Shown piece after piece: positions 24,862 through 38,687 of a stretch of 64,000 nt of DNA; the stretch's first letter is position 1; the number at the start of each line of letters is the position of its first letter. This DNA is from Phalacrocorax aristotelis. Taxonomy: Eukaryota > Chordata > Aves > Suliformes > Phalacrocoracidae. The position numbers and the translations under genes were made by a program. Below the pieces are notes generated by a model. The model was not told the origin of the DNA and searched no databases. It saw only the letters and a list, made by a program, of their open reading frames with translations. The stretch spans positions 7,649,223 through 7,713,222 of the forward strand of contig NC_134282.1 in NCBI RefSeq assembly GCF_949628215.1. The letters run 5' to 3'.

Positions 24862-25623
24862 TTCCTACAAAAATACAGAAAGCAATAACCAGGCTATATC
24901 AACCCACCAGACCCTGCCTCGTCTGCCTGTCAAACCCGCTCACACTAACATGTTGGAGCTCGCCTTACACAACTCAGCCGTTTGCACCCAGAGAGGATTG
25001 TGCCCTTTCTTTGATCACCAACTCTGCTCTCCCGAGTAGCTTCCAACAGCCAAGAGTAACAAGGTTCAGCAGTACGGAAAATGCCGGCACGCTGGAGTCG
25101 TCTGTCCCCCAAAGAGACAGCTAATTCACCTCACGCTGCCGTCAAGCCCCACGCCGTGGGACTGAAGGCGCGTGTTTTACAATTGGCTCATCACGGTCAG
25201 CAATGCCTGTCATCGCTTTCAAACCGGGATGCTTCAGGAGTCAAAGTGTGTCTTGTCACCTTTTCCTCTCGCAATGCTAATTAGGCTCTGCTCTCTGCAA
25301 GTGCACAACAGAGACACAAAAGATGTTGATGAGTCTTGTTTTTTGCTGCCCATGGGAGTTACAAAGGAGACTTTTGCAGTAAATGGCAAGTGATGCTGTT
25401 TGCTGGCGGGATGATACTGTATTTCACAAGCTCGCTATGTACCAAGCTCTTGCTGGAGGTGGGAGGCAAAGGGTTTTCTCCCATACTTAATGCACAGTCC
25501 TTTTTCTGCTGCAGTTCCTGCAGCCGTGCATCTCTGGCCTCCCCCAGTGCCCCTGCACTCCTGTTTCCACCTACCCCGGGGGGAGTGCTTGACTTGGCCT
25601 GTTACCGAAAAAGGGCATCAACC
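24862..25623 (+). repeat. Left arm of a large inverted repeat
   Basis: This 762-bp segment is repeated in inverted orientation at 29865-30626. Reading both arms through, they differ at six positions, all between 25075 and 25119. The 213 bp before and the 504 bp after that patch are identical. Outside the outer end, homology continues at lower identity after a 27-bp indel. At the inner end (…catcaacc) the sequences part abruptly. The unit is fairly GC-rich with short open frames but no recognisable protein, and its repeat family, if any, is unknown to me. Confidence 0.97.
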
Positions 25624-28600
25624 TAGTCCTAGTTTCTCTAGGACTGTGGGATAAGAAACAGGAATTTATTTTCAGTGTAATTCCCAAATCACCACTGATG
25701 GAAATTAAATCTGAAGGATAACTAGAACTATTCTAGAAATACGTGAGAATAAAAAAAAGGAAAATAAATAGATTCATAGCTTATAATTTACAGCAATGTA
25801 AAACCAGTGTGTGTAACTGTTATTGCATCCTGTGTTCACAAGCACGCACACAAGTGGCAGAACAGCATGTATTGTACTAGTGGTACAATGAGGTTAATTG
25901 GGTATTTCTTCTGTTGTGAAATTTTTACTTGTCAGCTTTAACAGTATTCCTGTTAAATACTGTTTTGTGTGAAATTTCTTAGCTTTTATTGCTGTCTTCT
26001 GAAAACGGTTTCACACTGTTGCAAGAACTCATGTATGGATCAGCAAAGAGGTTTCTGTTCAGTAGCTTTATTTTCAGTGTAACCAAGAACTACCAGAGGG
26101 ATGCTATCATGTATATACATACCTAAAAGGTGGGTGCTTCATTAAATTGGATACAGTTATTTGCTAAACAACAAATTAATAAGAACTGGGGTTCATGAGT
26201 TTTAATCTTTGATCTGCCCTGGCTCCCTTGGTGCCCCTTCATCGCTGCGAACTGTGAAAGCAGTGCCAGAAGGTCTCATTTTTAACATTTCTCTTTGCTT
26301 TTCTCTTTATATCCTTCTTTTACTAACACTCATTTGTCAATGTAGAATTTTCAGAATTTTAGTGTAGATGTAAAAATATCTTCTTTTATACATATCCATC
26401 TTTATGATTAATAACAAAAATGTAGCGACTGACCTAAAAAGACTGATTCCTTTCAGAATTATAAAAGGCTTTCATCCCATCTTCTGATCTGATCTTAAAT
26501 GAGGACATTTTCAGTCCTGGAAGAATGAGGCATTGCTACTCCATATAAATCAAAATCTGAGCTCACAGTCTAATTTAATCAAAAAAGGGAAGAACAGGTT
26601 TTACTGGAAAATGCAGACATAATCGTCAAATGATGGATAACATAAGGTCAATGGTAAGTAATAGCTTAGAAGAAAAACAAACCAGTGATTGGCAGATGCA
26701 AGATTGTATTTACTATTAACCTTTACAGTGTAACTAAATAGAAACATTTCCCATCTGGAATTAGTACCCAGAGTGTACCTTCTGAATCTTCATGGCTTTA
26801 TGACCCATGTTCAATTACATTTTTAATTCTTTCCTCATACACAACACTTTTACAACCTTCCCACCTATCAAAGCACTATAAAAATAGGACTCTGCCGCTC
26901 CAGAGAGACCTATTGTTTCAAGACTTCACAGGCTCACTATTAAAGGCCATTTCATGTTTCATAAATTTTTGTATCAAACATTCATCCCTGGCTTGCTTCC
27001 CTGTCTGAATGACATACTGGATTTTATTTTAAAGGTAAATTAAATCCTTCCAGCCATATTTTCCTTATTCCAGATGTAACCCTAGGGAACCTCTGTAAAA
27101 TACCATTTGAGGGTGGGAGAAAACAAAGCCCATTTTGAAAACAAAGGGCAAAATTATCCATAGTTTGTCTCATTGCTACTTACATGTTGAAATCCTCCTC
27201 CGTGCTGCTAATATAAATGTAATAGTTGTTGATCTCCTGCCTCTTTTCATATGCAGAGTCTAATCACTAAGTGTGCTTCCAATGAAGGATATTTATCAAT
27301 ATACTCTTGGCTTCAAATGGCTAGGGAAAGGGAGAGCTCTGAGTACACAAAATAGCCATTTTAGCTATAATTCTGCCACTGATTCTAACAGAAAGCAATG
27401 TATTAGGCAAAGATTTAGATGTGGCTAAACGATACCAGTTTGTCTCTATGAGTCGTTAAGAAATTTGCATCTCCTGGAATAGATTGGATTCAGTTGTCAT
27501 ATATGTATGTGACATTTCACATACAGAAATTTAATGCAGGACTATTTGGTGTTCCTTCAAATGATTTTTATTTAAAAGATGGCCAGGGAAACAGTTTCCC
27601 ACAAAAAAAAAAGTGTTGTAATTGTCAAATATTTCAATGAAAAATGTATTTTTTATGAAAAATGTAAAACAAATGTCAGTGATTCCTTAAACATATTTAT
27701 AACAACTTTGATATTTTCAATACCCTTTTAAAATATTTCTAAAGATCTAACAGAAAGAAGAATAATCTCGGGCAGTTTTTAAAACAAGATCCTCAGGCTC
27801 TCGGGAAACAGAATGATGTTAAGGAATTGTCAGGAACAGTGAGAAGGCAGCGAATTGCAACGTGACAGTGGCAACCTCTTAAACTGCTTTTGACACTGAG
27901 GAAAAGTCCAATATAGCTACACCTTTACTCTCTGTTCTTTCTACAACCTTTCATATGTATAAGGAGTTAAATGCAACAAAACAGAGTTCAGTGGCACAAC
28001 TGTGAAATTACTCTATTTATCCTGTTAAACACACAGCTATTAACATTATTAAATAGTTGAGCAAATTTCTGTGAGAAGAGCTAGCATTGAACATCAATAC
28101 GGGAGGTGTGGAAAGAACTGTTGTAAACCCTTCTTCAGGTCTTTCACTAGTTTATTGATGTTTGCCTTAGTAGTACAGCATGCTGCACTTAACTCCCCCG
28201 ATGTGATTTTTCCATTTTCTTACTTATGCACTGTCCTATAATGGCAGACGACTGTGAGGTCCTTAGCTTTGAAACATAAACCACAAACAGTTACATCATT
28301 ACCCTCATAACTAGTTGCACTGATTTCAGTAGGACATACGTTCCTAAGATAAAATCAGGAAAGCTGTATATAGCAGAGCATAGGTTGAAGAGAGTACTTA
28401 TGTGCCGACCTGCCTTTCCAGAGCAGGGTCATGTCTGAAGAGCCTTTGATTTTAGGTTTTCAGCAGAACTCAGCTATTTGGAGCAACTGATTTTAAGACA
28501 CAAGACTTCATTAAATCTCTCTTGGTATCATAAAGTAATAAAGACTAAGTGAACTTACTAACCTTAAGGGAGTAATAGAGCAGGTTTAGAAAATGGCAGC

Positions 28601-29864
28601 TACAGTTTCAGATACGTATTATTTCACGCCAACATAACTGAGCCAAAGTTTAAAGTATATATCCTTATGTAAAATTAGTGTGTCTCATTTCTTCAGAGAG
28701 GTTCCGCCTGACTTGCTTTCTTGTGTTGCCACTGCTGTCTTGAAGTTTGTCAGTGTGAGACTTCTCAGAACTGTAAGAACCCATTTTATTGGTGTTAGAG
28801 GCCTTTGTTATGTGCCATTTAGTCCACCAGACAAGTACTTGAACTTTAATACATCTTCTTAACTTCAGAATTAAAACTCACTGTAAGGGAACTTTGTGTG
28901 TTGTCTCAAAACTGGGTTTTACTCAAGCCAACATTTACTGCCACTGCATCAGCTTCATATCTTGTGTTTCTCAGCCTTCTCCTTATACCTCAGCAGTGCA
29001 GATTTTCTTGAGAGTGCTTGTTCCTGGTAGTTTTGGGTAGAAAACTTATAAAGATAAAAATATCTCAGAGACTTGCAAGTAATACTTCTCATGTCACAAT
29101 CATTACATGAATAAAGTATATGAGCATTTAGGTTTTCCACTGTGGCTCTACTGTTTCACGTGTACTGACTGAACCAACCCTTGCTGAAGGAAACTCTTTA
29201 AAAGGCGCAAGGCTCAAAGGCACTGAAAGAGTGGGGGCTCCCATGTTTTATACAGGAGCTAGGTTGGAAATATAGCTTACTTCACTTCCAAAGAGTTATG
29301 TGATTCAATACTTTTATGAATTTTCAGATCTAGAAAGACCAGATAAAAAAAAGCAATAGCAGAAAGATAGATCAACATGCATACAGCCTACAGATTCTGC
29401 AAATTATGCTATATTTTGCTTTTCTGTCCTCACATGCATCAATTCAGGAATTAATTCTTGTAGTTCGCAGTTGGGAATACAACTAGTAAAACTCACATTT
29501 TGGCTGGTAGCCCAGATCCTCTCATATAAGTGCATCAGCCGTCTCCTGTACCATTACCAAATCCATAGCATTGTGTATTTGTTACACAGGAAGTGCTGTT
29601 AGCTAATGCTTAGCCAAGCGTGAAATAATTTCTTCAATATTTTTCTTTTTCCATTACAGCAAGGAGCAGAAAAGAAACTATTTTATCTGCATGCAGTTAT
29701 CAGGTTTTACTCCTAAAGCACAGGATTAATTCTAATATTAAGATCTTTCTCCTCAGTTGATCTGCCTATCCTGAGATACATTTCTTATGCTTAAAAACTA
29801 AAGTAGAAATATTATGAGGGTGCTTTTATTTTGTGCTGTCACTGCTGGTGACAGAGCAGAGTGT
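25624..29864. other. Spacer of the inverted repeat
   Basis: 4,241 bp of AT-rich sequence between the two arms. No gene, transposon or tandem array was recognised. A hairpin formed by the arms would put this stretch in the loop, and recombination between the arms would invert it. Confidence 0.6.
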
Positions 29865-30626
29865 GGTTGATGCCCTTTTTCGGTAACAGGCCAAGTCAAG
29901 CACTCCCCCCGGGGTAGGTGGAAACAGGAGTGCAGGGGCACTGGGGGAGGCCAGAGATGCACGGCTGCAGGAACTGCAGCAGAAAAAGGACTGTGCATTA
30001 AGTATGGGAGAAAACCCTTTGCCTCCCACCTCCAGCAAGAGCTTGGTACATAGCGAGCTTGTGAAATACAGTATCATCCCGCCAGCAAACAGCATCACTT
30101 GCCATTTACTGCAAAAGTCTCCTTTGTAACTCCCATGGGCAGCAAAAAACAAGACTCATCAACATCTTTTGTGTCTCTGTTGTGCACTTGCAGAGAGCAG
30201 AGCCTAATTAGCATTGCGAGAGGAAAAGGTGACAAGACACACTTTGACTCCTGAAGCATCCCGGTTTGAAAGCGATGACAGGCATTGCTGACCGTGATGA
30301 GCCAATTGTAAAACACGCGCCTTCAGTCCCACGGCGTGGGGCTTGACGGCAGCGTGAGGTGAATTAGCCACCTCTTTGGGGCACAGACGACTCCAGCGCG
30401 CCGGCATTTTCCATACTGCTGAACCTTGTTACTCTTGGCTGTTGGAAGCTACTCGGGAGAGCAGAGTTGGTGATCAAAGAAAGGGCACAATCCTCTCTGG
30501 GTGCAAACGGCTGAGTTGTGTAAGGCGAGCTCCAACATGTTAGTGTGAGCGGGTTTGACAGGCAGACGAGGCAGGGTCTGGTGGGTTGATATAGCCTGGT
30601 TATTGCTTTCTGTATTTTTGTAGGAA
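29865..30626 (-). repeat. Right arm of a large inverted repeat
   Basis: Reverse-complement copy of 24862-25623, of equal length and without internal indels. Beyond its outer end the sequence carries 27 bp (30627-30653) absent beside the left arm, including TGACGCAAT on the minus strand. After that, homology to the left flank resumes at about 84% for roughly 45 bp. The inner end falls exactly where the left arm ends. Confidence 0.97.
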
Positions 30627-33600
30627 GCAATGACTAATTGCGTCAGCCAGCAAAAGTGCAAATCCCTGTTCCTTATTTGTGGACCATTACTAATGGGTTG
30701 GGCATTGCACAGCCCACCAAGAGACAGAATCCCTGTATAAGGAGCTGACAGTGTAAGCAACTGATCGGATTACTAGCTAAGTGTCCTCAACTTCCATATT
30801 AAATCAAGTTGTGGTTATTTCCTTTTCACATACTAGGTTTTCTGGTTATTCTGGAGGATACGAGCTATCCATAGTCACCTGTGATGATAGTAAGGCAAAA
30901 AAGCAGGAGATACAGTAGTTAACAATGGATTCCCAATACAGCAAGAAGCTTTTTTCCCCCTGTATTTTACTTCAAAATTCTTTCATTTGCTTGGCAGGGT
31001 ATGTCTCCTGACTTTCAGTTTAAGCGTAAAGGTCAGCAGAGAACAATGTTTTTGGAGAAGTCATTAGCTATAAATAAATCAGTTCATAACATCTGATAAA
31101 CAGCCTCCTGCAGAGGGATCCATGTAAATACATTCCGTTCCTTCTACGCGCTCTCTCATCCTTTGTTCGCTTCTTTTTCATTGGCTGAAGGCTGCTGCCA
31201 GTCATTCTGCCCCCTCTAAGCAGGTACCATGATTGTGACAAATTTTGTGAGCTGTGAGAACGCTGAAAGCAGTGGAGCTTGCAGGGAAGAAACCTGAATT
31301 TAGTCTTGTCTTGTTATCACCGGCTTTTTCCACATGCACGTGCAGAAATGAATCCTTGATAGCCGGAAGCAGCAGTAGGGAAGCCCGCAGCTGTTTGAAA
31401 CTCATTCCCCCATCTGGTGTCAGCTTGACAGTCTGGTGCCTCAGAACACCTAGGACTGATGTGGAAATTGGAGAAAAAAAAAAATCAACCAAAAAAATAA
31501 AGTAGGTGTAAAAGAAATTAAAACAAAGTTGTAAAATTCTCTTGTAGTCTGATTATTTTTCCCATTAAAATACAGCTCCTATGCAGCAAATCTTCACCAT
31601 GGTGAGGTAGATGGTGCGGTGGTATGTATATCTCACAAAGTGGGAAGGAAGGAGAGACAGTTCTGACAGTGAAGGTACCAACCCATGCGGCTATTTCAGT
31701 ACAAACCATGCCGTTTGGATCTCACTAGACATTGCCCATGAGAAGACGGAGAACAAACAAAAGGAAATGTGTTTGCCACTGCAGACACACAGAAAGAATA
31801 GATATTACTTAAAACATCCTTGAGTAGGAGTTGTGTATGGGAATTATCACTTTCTTTACTGCATCCAGTTCTTATGAACCCAGACTTTCTTGTATGATTC
31901 AGTGGAGCATAGACATCTAAATATTTCTAAGCAGCTTATCCCTTGTACCTAACACGGAATGTTTTTAAAGCCTTCTTCTGCGAGTGTCCCTAACCGTTAA
32001 CTTCTGGGTATTTTTTTAATTACTTTTGTATTTCTTTCTGTGCTTTTGTATTTCTTTTGGAGGAAGATCATGACTGTATCCAGTGGGCACCAGCAGTGCT
32101 CCTTCAGTTTTCTGTGCTGGCTCTTCAGAAAAAGTCTGCATCTCTTCCTTTTCCTGGCACTTATCAAATACATATCCCATTTCAGCCCTAGAGGTATGAA
32201 TGCTTCAACTTTATTTATCAACAGACCCATTTCAAGCAAATTTGAAGCACTGGGCATGAATACAAACACTATAATTTAAAAAATGGGGGAAGTCTTAAAA
32301 AACTTTCCATACCCTGATAAAAAAATTCTTCCACCATCCTTGTTTGAGTATTTCTCTATCTCCATCACCAAGATCTGGGAAAATAAGTGAGCCTTTCAAA
32401 CTGAGTAAAAGGAGCCTGTCCCTGAGGCTGCATATGAAAATGGAGCAGTGTGTGAGAATCAATCACATACTCGCAGAGACAAAAGGAACACAGGCTGCCT
32501 GCTTCATGCCATTCAGGAACCATAAAGCAGTCAGAAAACCAATTTATCCGGCTTGCTCAAGGAAATCTTAAGTAGCCCAGAGCTGAATTATCTCTATCAT
32601 ACCTTTTAGAAGGCTTCACTTTTTAGGGTTTATTAAGAGTATGGTCAAGGGAAGGTGTCAGGGTTGGATCACTGCTGCACCTTTGAAATTCCCTGTGGCT
32701 GTAACTAGCCCCTTGAAGAGTCATGGATCTGAGTGCAACTGGGGGTCTGTTTTAAACTATGCAGTCAGCTGGGTCCACAGTTCATTTTAGTGTTCAAGTT
32801 AGTCACAAAAAAAGGCACTTGTAACCTCAGCTCCCCTCTCATCTCAGTTTTGGTGCAAGCCTAGCTTGGCTGACCTAAGGATCTAGTTCAGAATGCAGCC
32901 CATAATGTTCTGCATACAAATGCATCTGAAAGAAGTAAAAATGCAAGGAATTAAAATGTATAAATCAAATTTGTAGTCTCTTGCGTAGTGCAAATTAAAT
33001 AGTCTACAACTCAAAGACATGAAACATCTGCTAAACCAAGTAAAAATTAATGAAGAAAATGAAGATTGCTTTGTTGTTGATTTTTTATCAATTTGTGCTC
33101 AAACCTGAGAAAGATTTAATAAGAATGCTGCCAGTCTGTAGCTAATTCAAAGTGATTCTAAATTACTTAGCTTCTAATTATATTTTCTTTGCATATTTTG
33201 GAGTTCTTCACAAAAGTGCGAAGTTTGTGATGCATTAATTCACCAGCAAATACTTTACAAACATTTCCAAATATATCTTCACTCAGTACTGATGCAAAGT
33301 TATGCTGCTATTTAAATAGAAGAATACTTTAGCTAGCAGCTTTGGCCATCAGAATCATCTTCAGCTTTATCTGCCTGGCCTTTTTGGCAATATTTCAGTC
33401 ATGCTCCAATTCTCAGTGAGTTCATCTCTGCAAACTGACAGGGAAAAATGTGTTTTGAATAATTATGATGCAGAGGGTCTAACCAGGGAAACTTCCGAAT
33501 AAACCAGTGAGAATTTCCAAGAGTATGTCATGCCCTTGAGAAGTGAACTCAGAATCAAGATTTTGGGATTGTGCTCCCACCAAGGTCCAAGGCAAAGACT

Positions 33601-36600
33601 CCCACCAACTTCAGAGGGAACAGAGATTCAGCTTTTCCTTCGCATTTCATTGTCACTGTCAGCATTAGAGTTTCTTCGTGAACCTTTTGTGTATTTGGAT
33701 CACCTGGTAAATGTAAAACTACTGAGACCAGAATCACACTGTATCCCTCTCAGCTTCTTTCCATCCCACTTCTTTATGCCAGTTGCAGGTTGCCTTTACA
33801 TCCACATGTGAGCTTACTGTTAGAGAAATGTTTTACTTTTCACCTACAATAGCCAATTTTTTCATGCTATTCTAGAATTATATAAATTCAAGGTTCTGTA
33901 AGTTGATAGACTCCAGAATTTCCTCCTGGTTAAATTTTTCCATAAAACAAGTATTGGCATATTTTCTTGATTGTGTGTATCACAGTATAGTTGGCTCTGA
34001 TATTAAAAGTAAATGAGAACATGTAAACACTAATAACAGCCCTTAGTTCCCTTGGGAAATTACACTGATTTTTGTTCTCTTGAAATAATGTTAGGACAGG
34101 TATAACATACACCAAATTATATACTTATAATCAGAAATTATATACTCTAACATTAGTAAGTCAGGTCTAGGATTTCCCTTCTCCTGTTATCTGTCTGTAT
34201 GCAGATACCTGTATACATTTAACCTTCCCAATATATCCAGGATGTGCTTCAGCTGCACAGCTATACACTGCTTCACTGTTGGGGTTTGCCACGCGCTATT
34301 CCACAGCAGAAGCTTATGTTTAAATAAAAGAGGTTGCTAAAACATGACTTGCCATTTTCCAGAAAACTCCTTGCATCCTGTGACTCTCATTCTTACTGAC
34401 ACTAAGGTCACTTTAAGTTGCCAGGAAATAAATGAAAATCAGACTTTACACCCAAAGATGTACTATAGTGAGGAATGGGAATTGAGAATCATGGAAAATA
34501 GAGAAGAGCGACTTGTGTGGAAAATTGCTGTTTTCATTCCACATCTGCAAATGTTCCTCTTCAACAGAGATGCAAGATGAGCAAAATTCCTATAATAAGA
34601 TTTCTCATGGGTTTACCAGGGAGAAGGCAGAATTTACCTGCAATGCTTGGCATTTGCTGCAACATAAAATTCTGGAAACAATATTAGAAAGTGTTGTTTA
34701 TATCAACTGAGATTGAAAGAAAGGATAAAAATAACTGGCAGAAAACCTAAAACTTTATTTACCCATTATCAAAACTGTTGTGGAAAGCAGTTTATAATAT
34801 TGCTATACTGTTACTCCTCTGGGGAGCTGTGTCTGTCAGGGCCAAATAACATCCTGAATATTCTAGAATTTGTTTCTTTAAAACATCTGAAAAGAAAAGC
34901 ACGAGAGATTTTACTGCATTGCAATTTTATTCTTGACATGCAAAAAGACAGTTTCGTAGATATCATTGGCACTATTTTTTTTCTATAATGATTTTTCATA
35001 TTATCAGAAGAAAAGGGAGATGGCTCTGTAGGCTTCTGGGAATATTTTGATATAAATTTCAGTGTTCTTACCTGCAATGAAAGGACTAACCTGCAGTAAG
35101 CTATATTTCCGTGCACTTCTGATTTATGCTAATAACACTGAATCTGAAAAGCCTGAGAAGACTTTTCAAATAGGCAGCAGAATACAGTAAATAATAACAG
35201 AAGCATACTCCACCATTTAGCATCCCATAGAATACTATAGAACAGAAATTTTACAGATTTTGTACTATTTTTACAAGAAAATTTCCATCAAACTAAATGC
35301 TTCGTGTTAGTATAACTGTCCAGTAAACCTGATAACCCATTCAGTATTGTATCCTCACTGTTCATCCCCAGGGTAAAATAATAGTGTTTATTTGCAACTA
35401 GACTAAATAGTGTCAGTTTGCAACTAAAGTAAATGAAATAGGTTTTTGTTATTATTACTTAAGTTATCCTTGTAACTAGCTTTACAAAATGAGGCTTTTT
35501 GCAACCAAAAACATTGGTTTTGTTTTATAAGCAAGAAATGATAATGCTAAAGGTTTTGGTATTGTGCAGACTAGCAAAAAGTGAGTGCTTTTGCCAATAT
35601 CTTAGTCTGTATTTTAATTCTGGGTAAGTTGCCTATGAATGAAAGTTGGGTGTTGCTTTTTTTCTCTTGGACCCAAAATAATTTCCTGTTTTACTCTGTA
35701 TCAGGCATCATATACCCAATTCCTGTGTATTATAACACTAAACAGATGATGAATACATGTTTATATTAGCAGATTATTTGCTTCTGTAGCCAATGCATGA
35801 AAACAAGTTCTGCCTTGATAGCTTCATGCTACATGTAAGCAATAGGAGGAGCTGTTGAGCAAGAAATGTTTTTTTTCCACATGTTCAAGTCAATACATAG
35901 TCTGTAATTAAGTTTATTTGCGAAGCTGACTCAGTGGTGGCTTTTCATTCCTTTCACAAATGAACAAAAGTCAGCGTTCCCCCCCCCACAAACCAAAATG
36001 AAATCCTTCAGTAACAACTGATATCACAAATATTTATGAAATTTTCAGTATTGATTTCCAGTGTTTGAAAGATTTGGGCCTTGAAGTTCTGTTTCTCCAC
36101 TGGGGAGATTTGCTAGAGTAAGCAGTGCAGGATCCAGCCATGGAGTGCATAATGGAACCCGTTTTGCCGCTTACTCTGAGTCAGACCACTGGGCTGTCTC
36201 CGTGTTGCTTTGAATTTTGCACTTAATGGTACATTTTTATAGACCTTATATTTAATACATGGATTATTAGCATTTAATTAGCAGACAGTTCCATTTATAG
36301 GGCTGAGTAGTTACATGGATTACTTTGGGATGACTGTATCACGATGAGAATTGCTACCCCATTGCATCTGTTTAGCAGAACAAGACTTTGCCTGTACCCT
36401 ACTGTTTCACCTGCCGCCCATTCAGAAAGGCAAGCTTTAGACATACCGAAGCTGCAGAGCATTTCAGATCATATTTTGTCAGCCGAGATGCTTTTGGAAC
36501 CAGCTCAAATGCTCTTGCAGTATAAAATATGTATAATGCAATGGAAGACGGGCAACAACAATCATTTTGCTAATGGACTGCTCCAAGGTAGTGTGGGGCA

Positions 36601-38430
36601 TCTTCTGCTTCTGGGAAGCGTTTAGCACAGAGAGGATCCTGTACTTCTTTGGAGGAAGTTGCTGGAGAGTGTATGGACTCTAGTCCTCAGTAACTGAAAT
36701 AACAAGGAGGAGACGCACGCGAGTGGCTCTGTGAGTGATTTGTGCACTCTCTGGCTTGAAACCGCTTTATTTCACTTTGCAGTTCCATTGTCTGAGTTCA
36801 AACTGCCATCAGCGAAACACAACTTTCATGCAAGTCACTGTTCCCTGACAGTATATACACGTTGAAGTTTCATTAAAACGACGATGAAATAAATAATTAA
36901 TTAGTTGGCGGTAGTGAGCAGCATTCTCCGCATTTTTACATTTATTTTATCTTTCATTAAACATAAAATTAAATAGAATTAAAAGAAGCCATAACACAGT
37001 TGTTATTAAAAACAAACACAATCATTACAGAGCCAATTTTGCTTAGTGGCCACATACAGCTTGCCGCCAGTACAATGAACAACTCAAAGGGGAGCTGCTG
37101 CAGCAGATACAGCAAAAAGCCAGGGAGAAGAAATTAGCTCTCTAAGGGCACACATACAAAGACAAATTGACGGTGCTGAGGGATCTGTGTTGTAATGCAA
37201 GCGTCCCAGGCATGTCGAGGCAGAGTTTAGATAGAACTGAGGCTTTGTTTAAACTGAGAAAAGCTGTGTTCACAAAACAGGGACTTAAGTCTGACCGAAA
37301 AGCTTTAGGCTAGATGCAGCTACAAAGTTTGTAATGGCAAAAATATTATTTCGCTGATGCAATTTAATTCAGCCTCTTTTTGTCACATTTAGTCTTATGT
37401 TTCCTGGAAGTCATCACTCAGTTAGCTACTCAGTCAGCAACGCAAGCTGTAGATGCTCTCGAGCCTGTGGTGTTACCATATGACTGAGCTCATGGGCACC
37501 TACTTTGGCTTTTCAGGGAAAGAGCCCACGGCTCAACTCAAGTGGGCAGTGACAGATGGGAAGATAAAGGTGAGAGTTTCTTCAGGCCTGGAGTGTACAG
37601 CTTTGGATAGTCCTTTGAAAAACAAATGAAGTGTTACGTACCTCCAAGATTTCAAGCAGTATCATCGTTACATATGACATCTGTCATTAACTTTCGTGCT
37701 TCTCAGAGCTGGCTATAAGAATAGGACACAAAAAGGCTTAAATCATTAGCCTTGGATTAACCAGGTTTGGGTTTGTGGGATCTACTTAAACTGACCTTTG
37801 AAAAAACTAGCAAAACAATAGTTGAGGTATGTTTATGTGTGAGTTCTACGTTAAGAAAAGTCCTAAGGAGGTGGGAGCTGCTGAAAGGCTTGGAAGGCAT
37901 GTACCTGAACACTCAGCCTTGGCTGAAAGGCAGTTTATTATGTTTTTCACTCAAAATTTCAGACTGGTCTTGTGGTTTGCTAATTCCTTTTCAACACCAC
38001 TCTTACGGGATTGACTATTGCATCAGCTGTCATACTCTCTGAGGTTGGTTGACGAATTCTGTCAGCTTTCAGACCCCCAGTCTGCAGCTGGCTGAACGCC
38101 GCTCAGCTCATTTGCAGCTCCACACTACGCTGAGCTGTTTGTATTCTGGCAAACTTCTGCTCACACAGTCACAGCTTGCAATTTTCACTGCTTATCAGTT
38201 AGCAGAAAAACGGCAGCTTACAGGCATGGGTCAGAGAAAGAGAACACACGTTTTGAGTATAGGGTTTTTTTTTTTCCATGCTGTCTGGGCAAACTCTGCT
38301 ATCAGTTTAATAAGTGAGAAATCCCTACTTTTGTCCCTCTTCACCTGCGAGCCCGTGAACGCAAGTGGAGACTACTGGTGGTCGTGTACAGTTACCCTCG
38401 AGAAGAACACCAGCGCTCCTGCGTTGGGTG
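30627..38430. other. Intergenic stretch upstream of PPM1L
   Basis: No gene recognised. There are two stretches whose texture (long, low-complexity-free, homeodomain-type TAATTA cores, no repeat signature) resembles conserved non-coding DNA: about 33050-33480 and 36760-37200. There is no direct proof of conservation from a single sequence. Confidence 0.4.
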
Positions 38431-38661
38431 CTCTCCTAGGGTTTTTAGCAGAAGCAGGGGTGGCTGCTAGGGTCACCCCGGCTTTTGAAATACGGCCAGC
38501 GGCCGGCGCTGCCCCGGCGCTCCCCGATGGGGGTCCGCCCTGGCCGTAACCCACGGGGCCGTGCAATAGCGATAGCGATAGCAAAGCAATAGCAAAGCAA
38601 CCGCAATCACAATTCCCGCCCCGGTTCACGCCTGCCTTGGCCCCGGCCACGGCCCCGGCCG

Positions 38662-38687
38662 CCTACGAGTCCCAGAAGCCTTCGTGC
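38662..38687 (+). promoter_or_regulatory. ZNF143/Staf-like binding site
   Basis: CCTACGAGTCCCAGAAGCC followed by TTCGTG resembles the long ZNF143 (SBS) consensus, which reads ACTACAATTCCCAGAATGC and then an ATTG-type tail. The TCCCAGAA core is exact. Such sites are typical of CpG-island promoters near the transcription start. A second, partial motif in the opposite orientation (GACTACAAGCCC on the minus strand) lies at 38743-38755. Confidence 0.5.

Noticed and set aside
24862-30626. A DNA transposon or Polinton-like element with 762-bp terminal inverted repeats
   Set aside because: Homology extends beyond the outer arm ends instead of stopping at a target-site duplication, and the spacer shows no transposase, capsid, polymerase or integrase frame.
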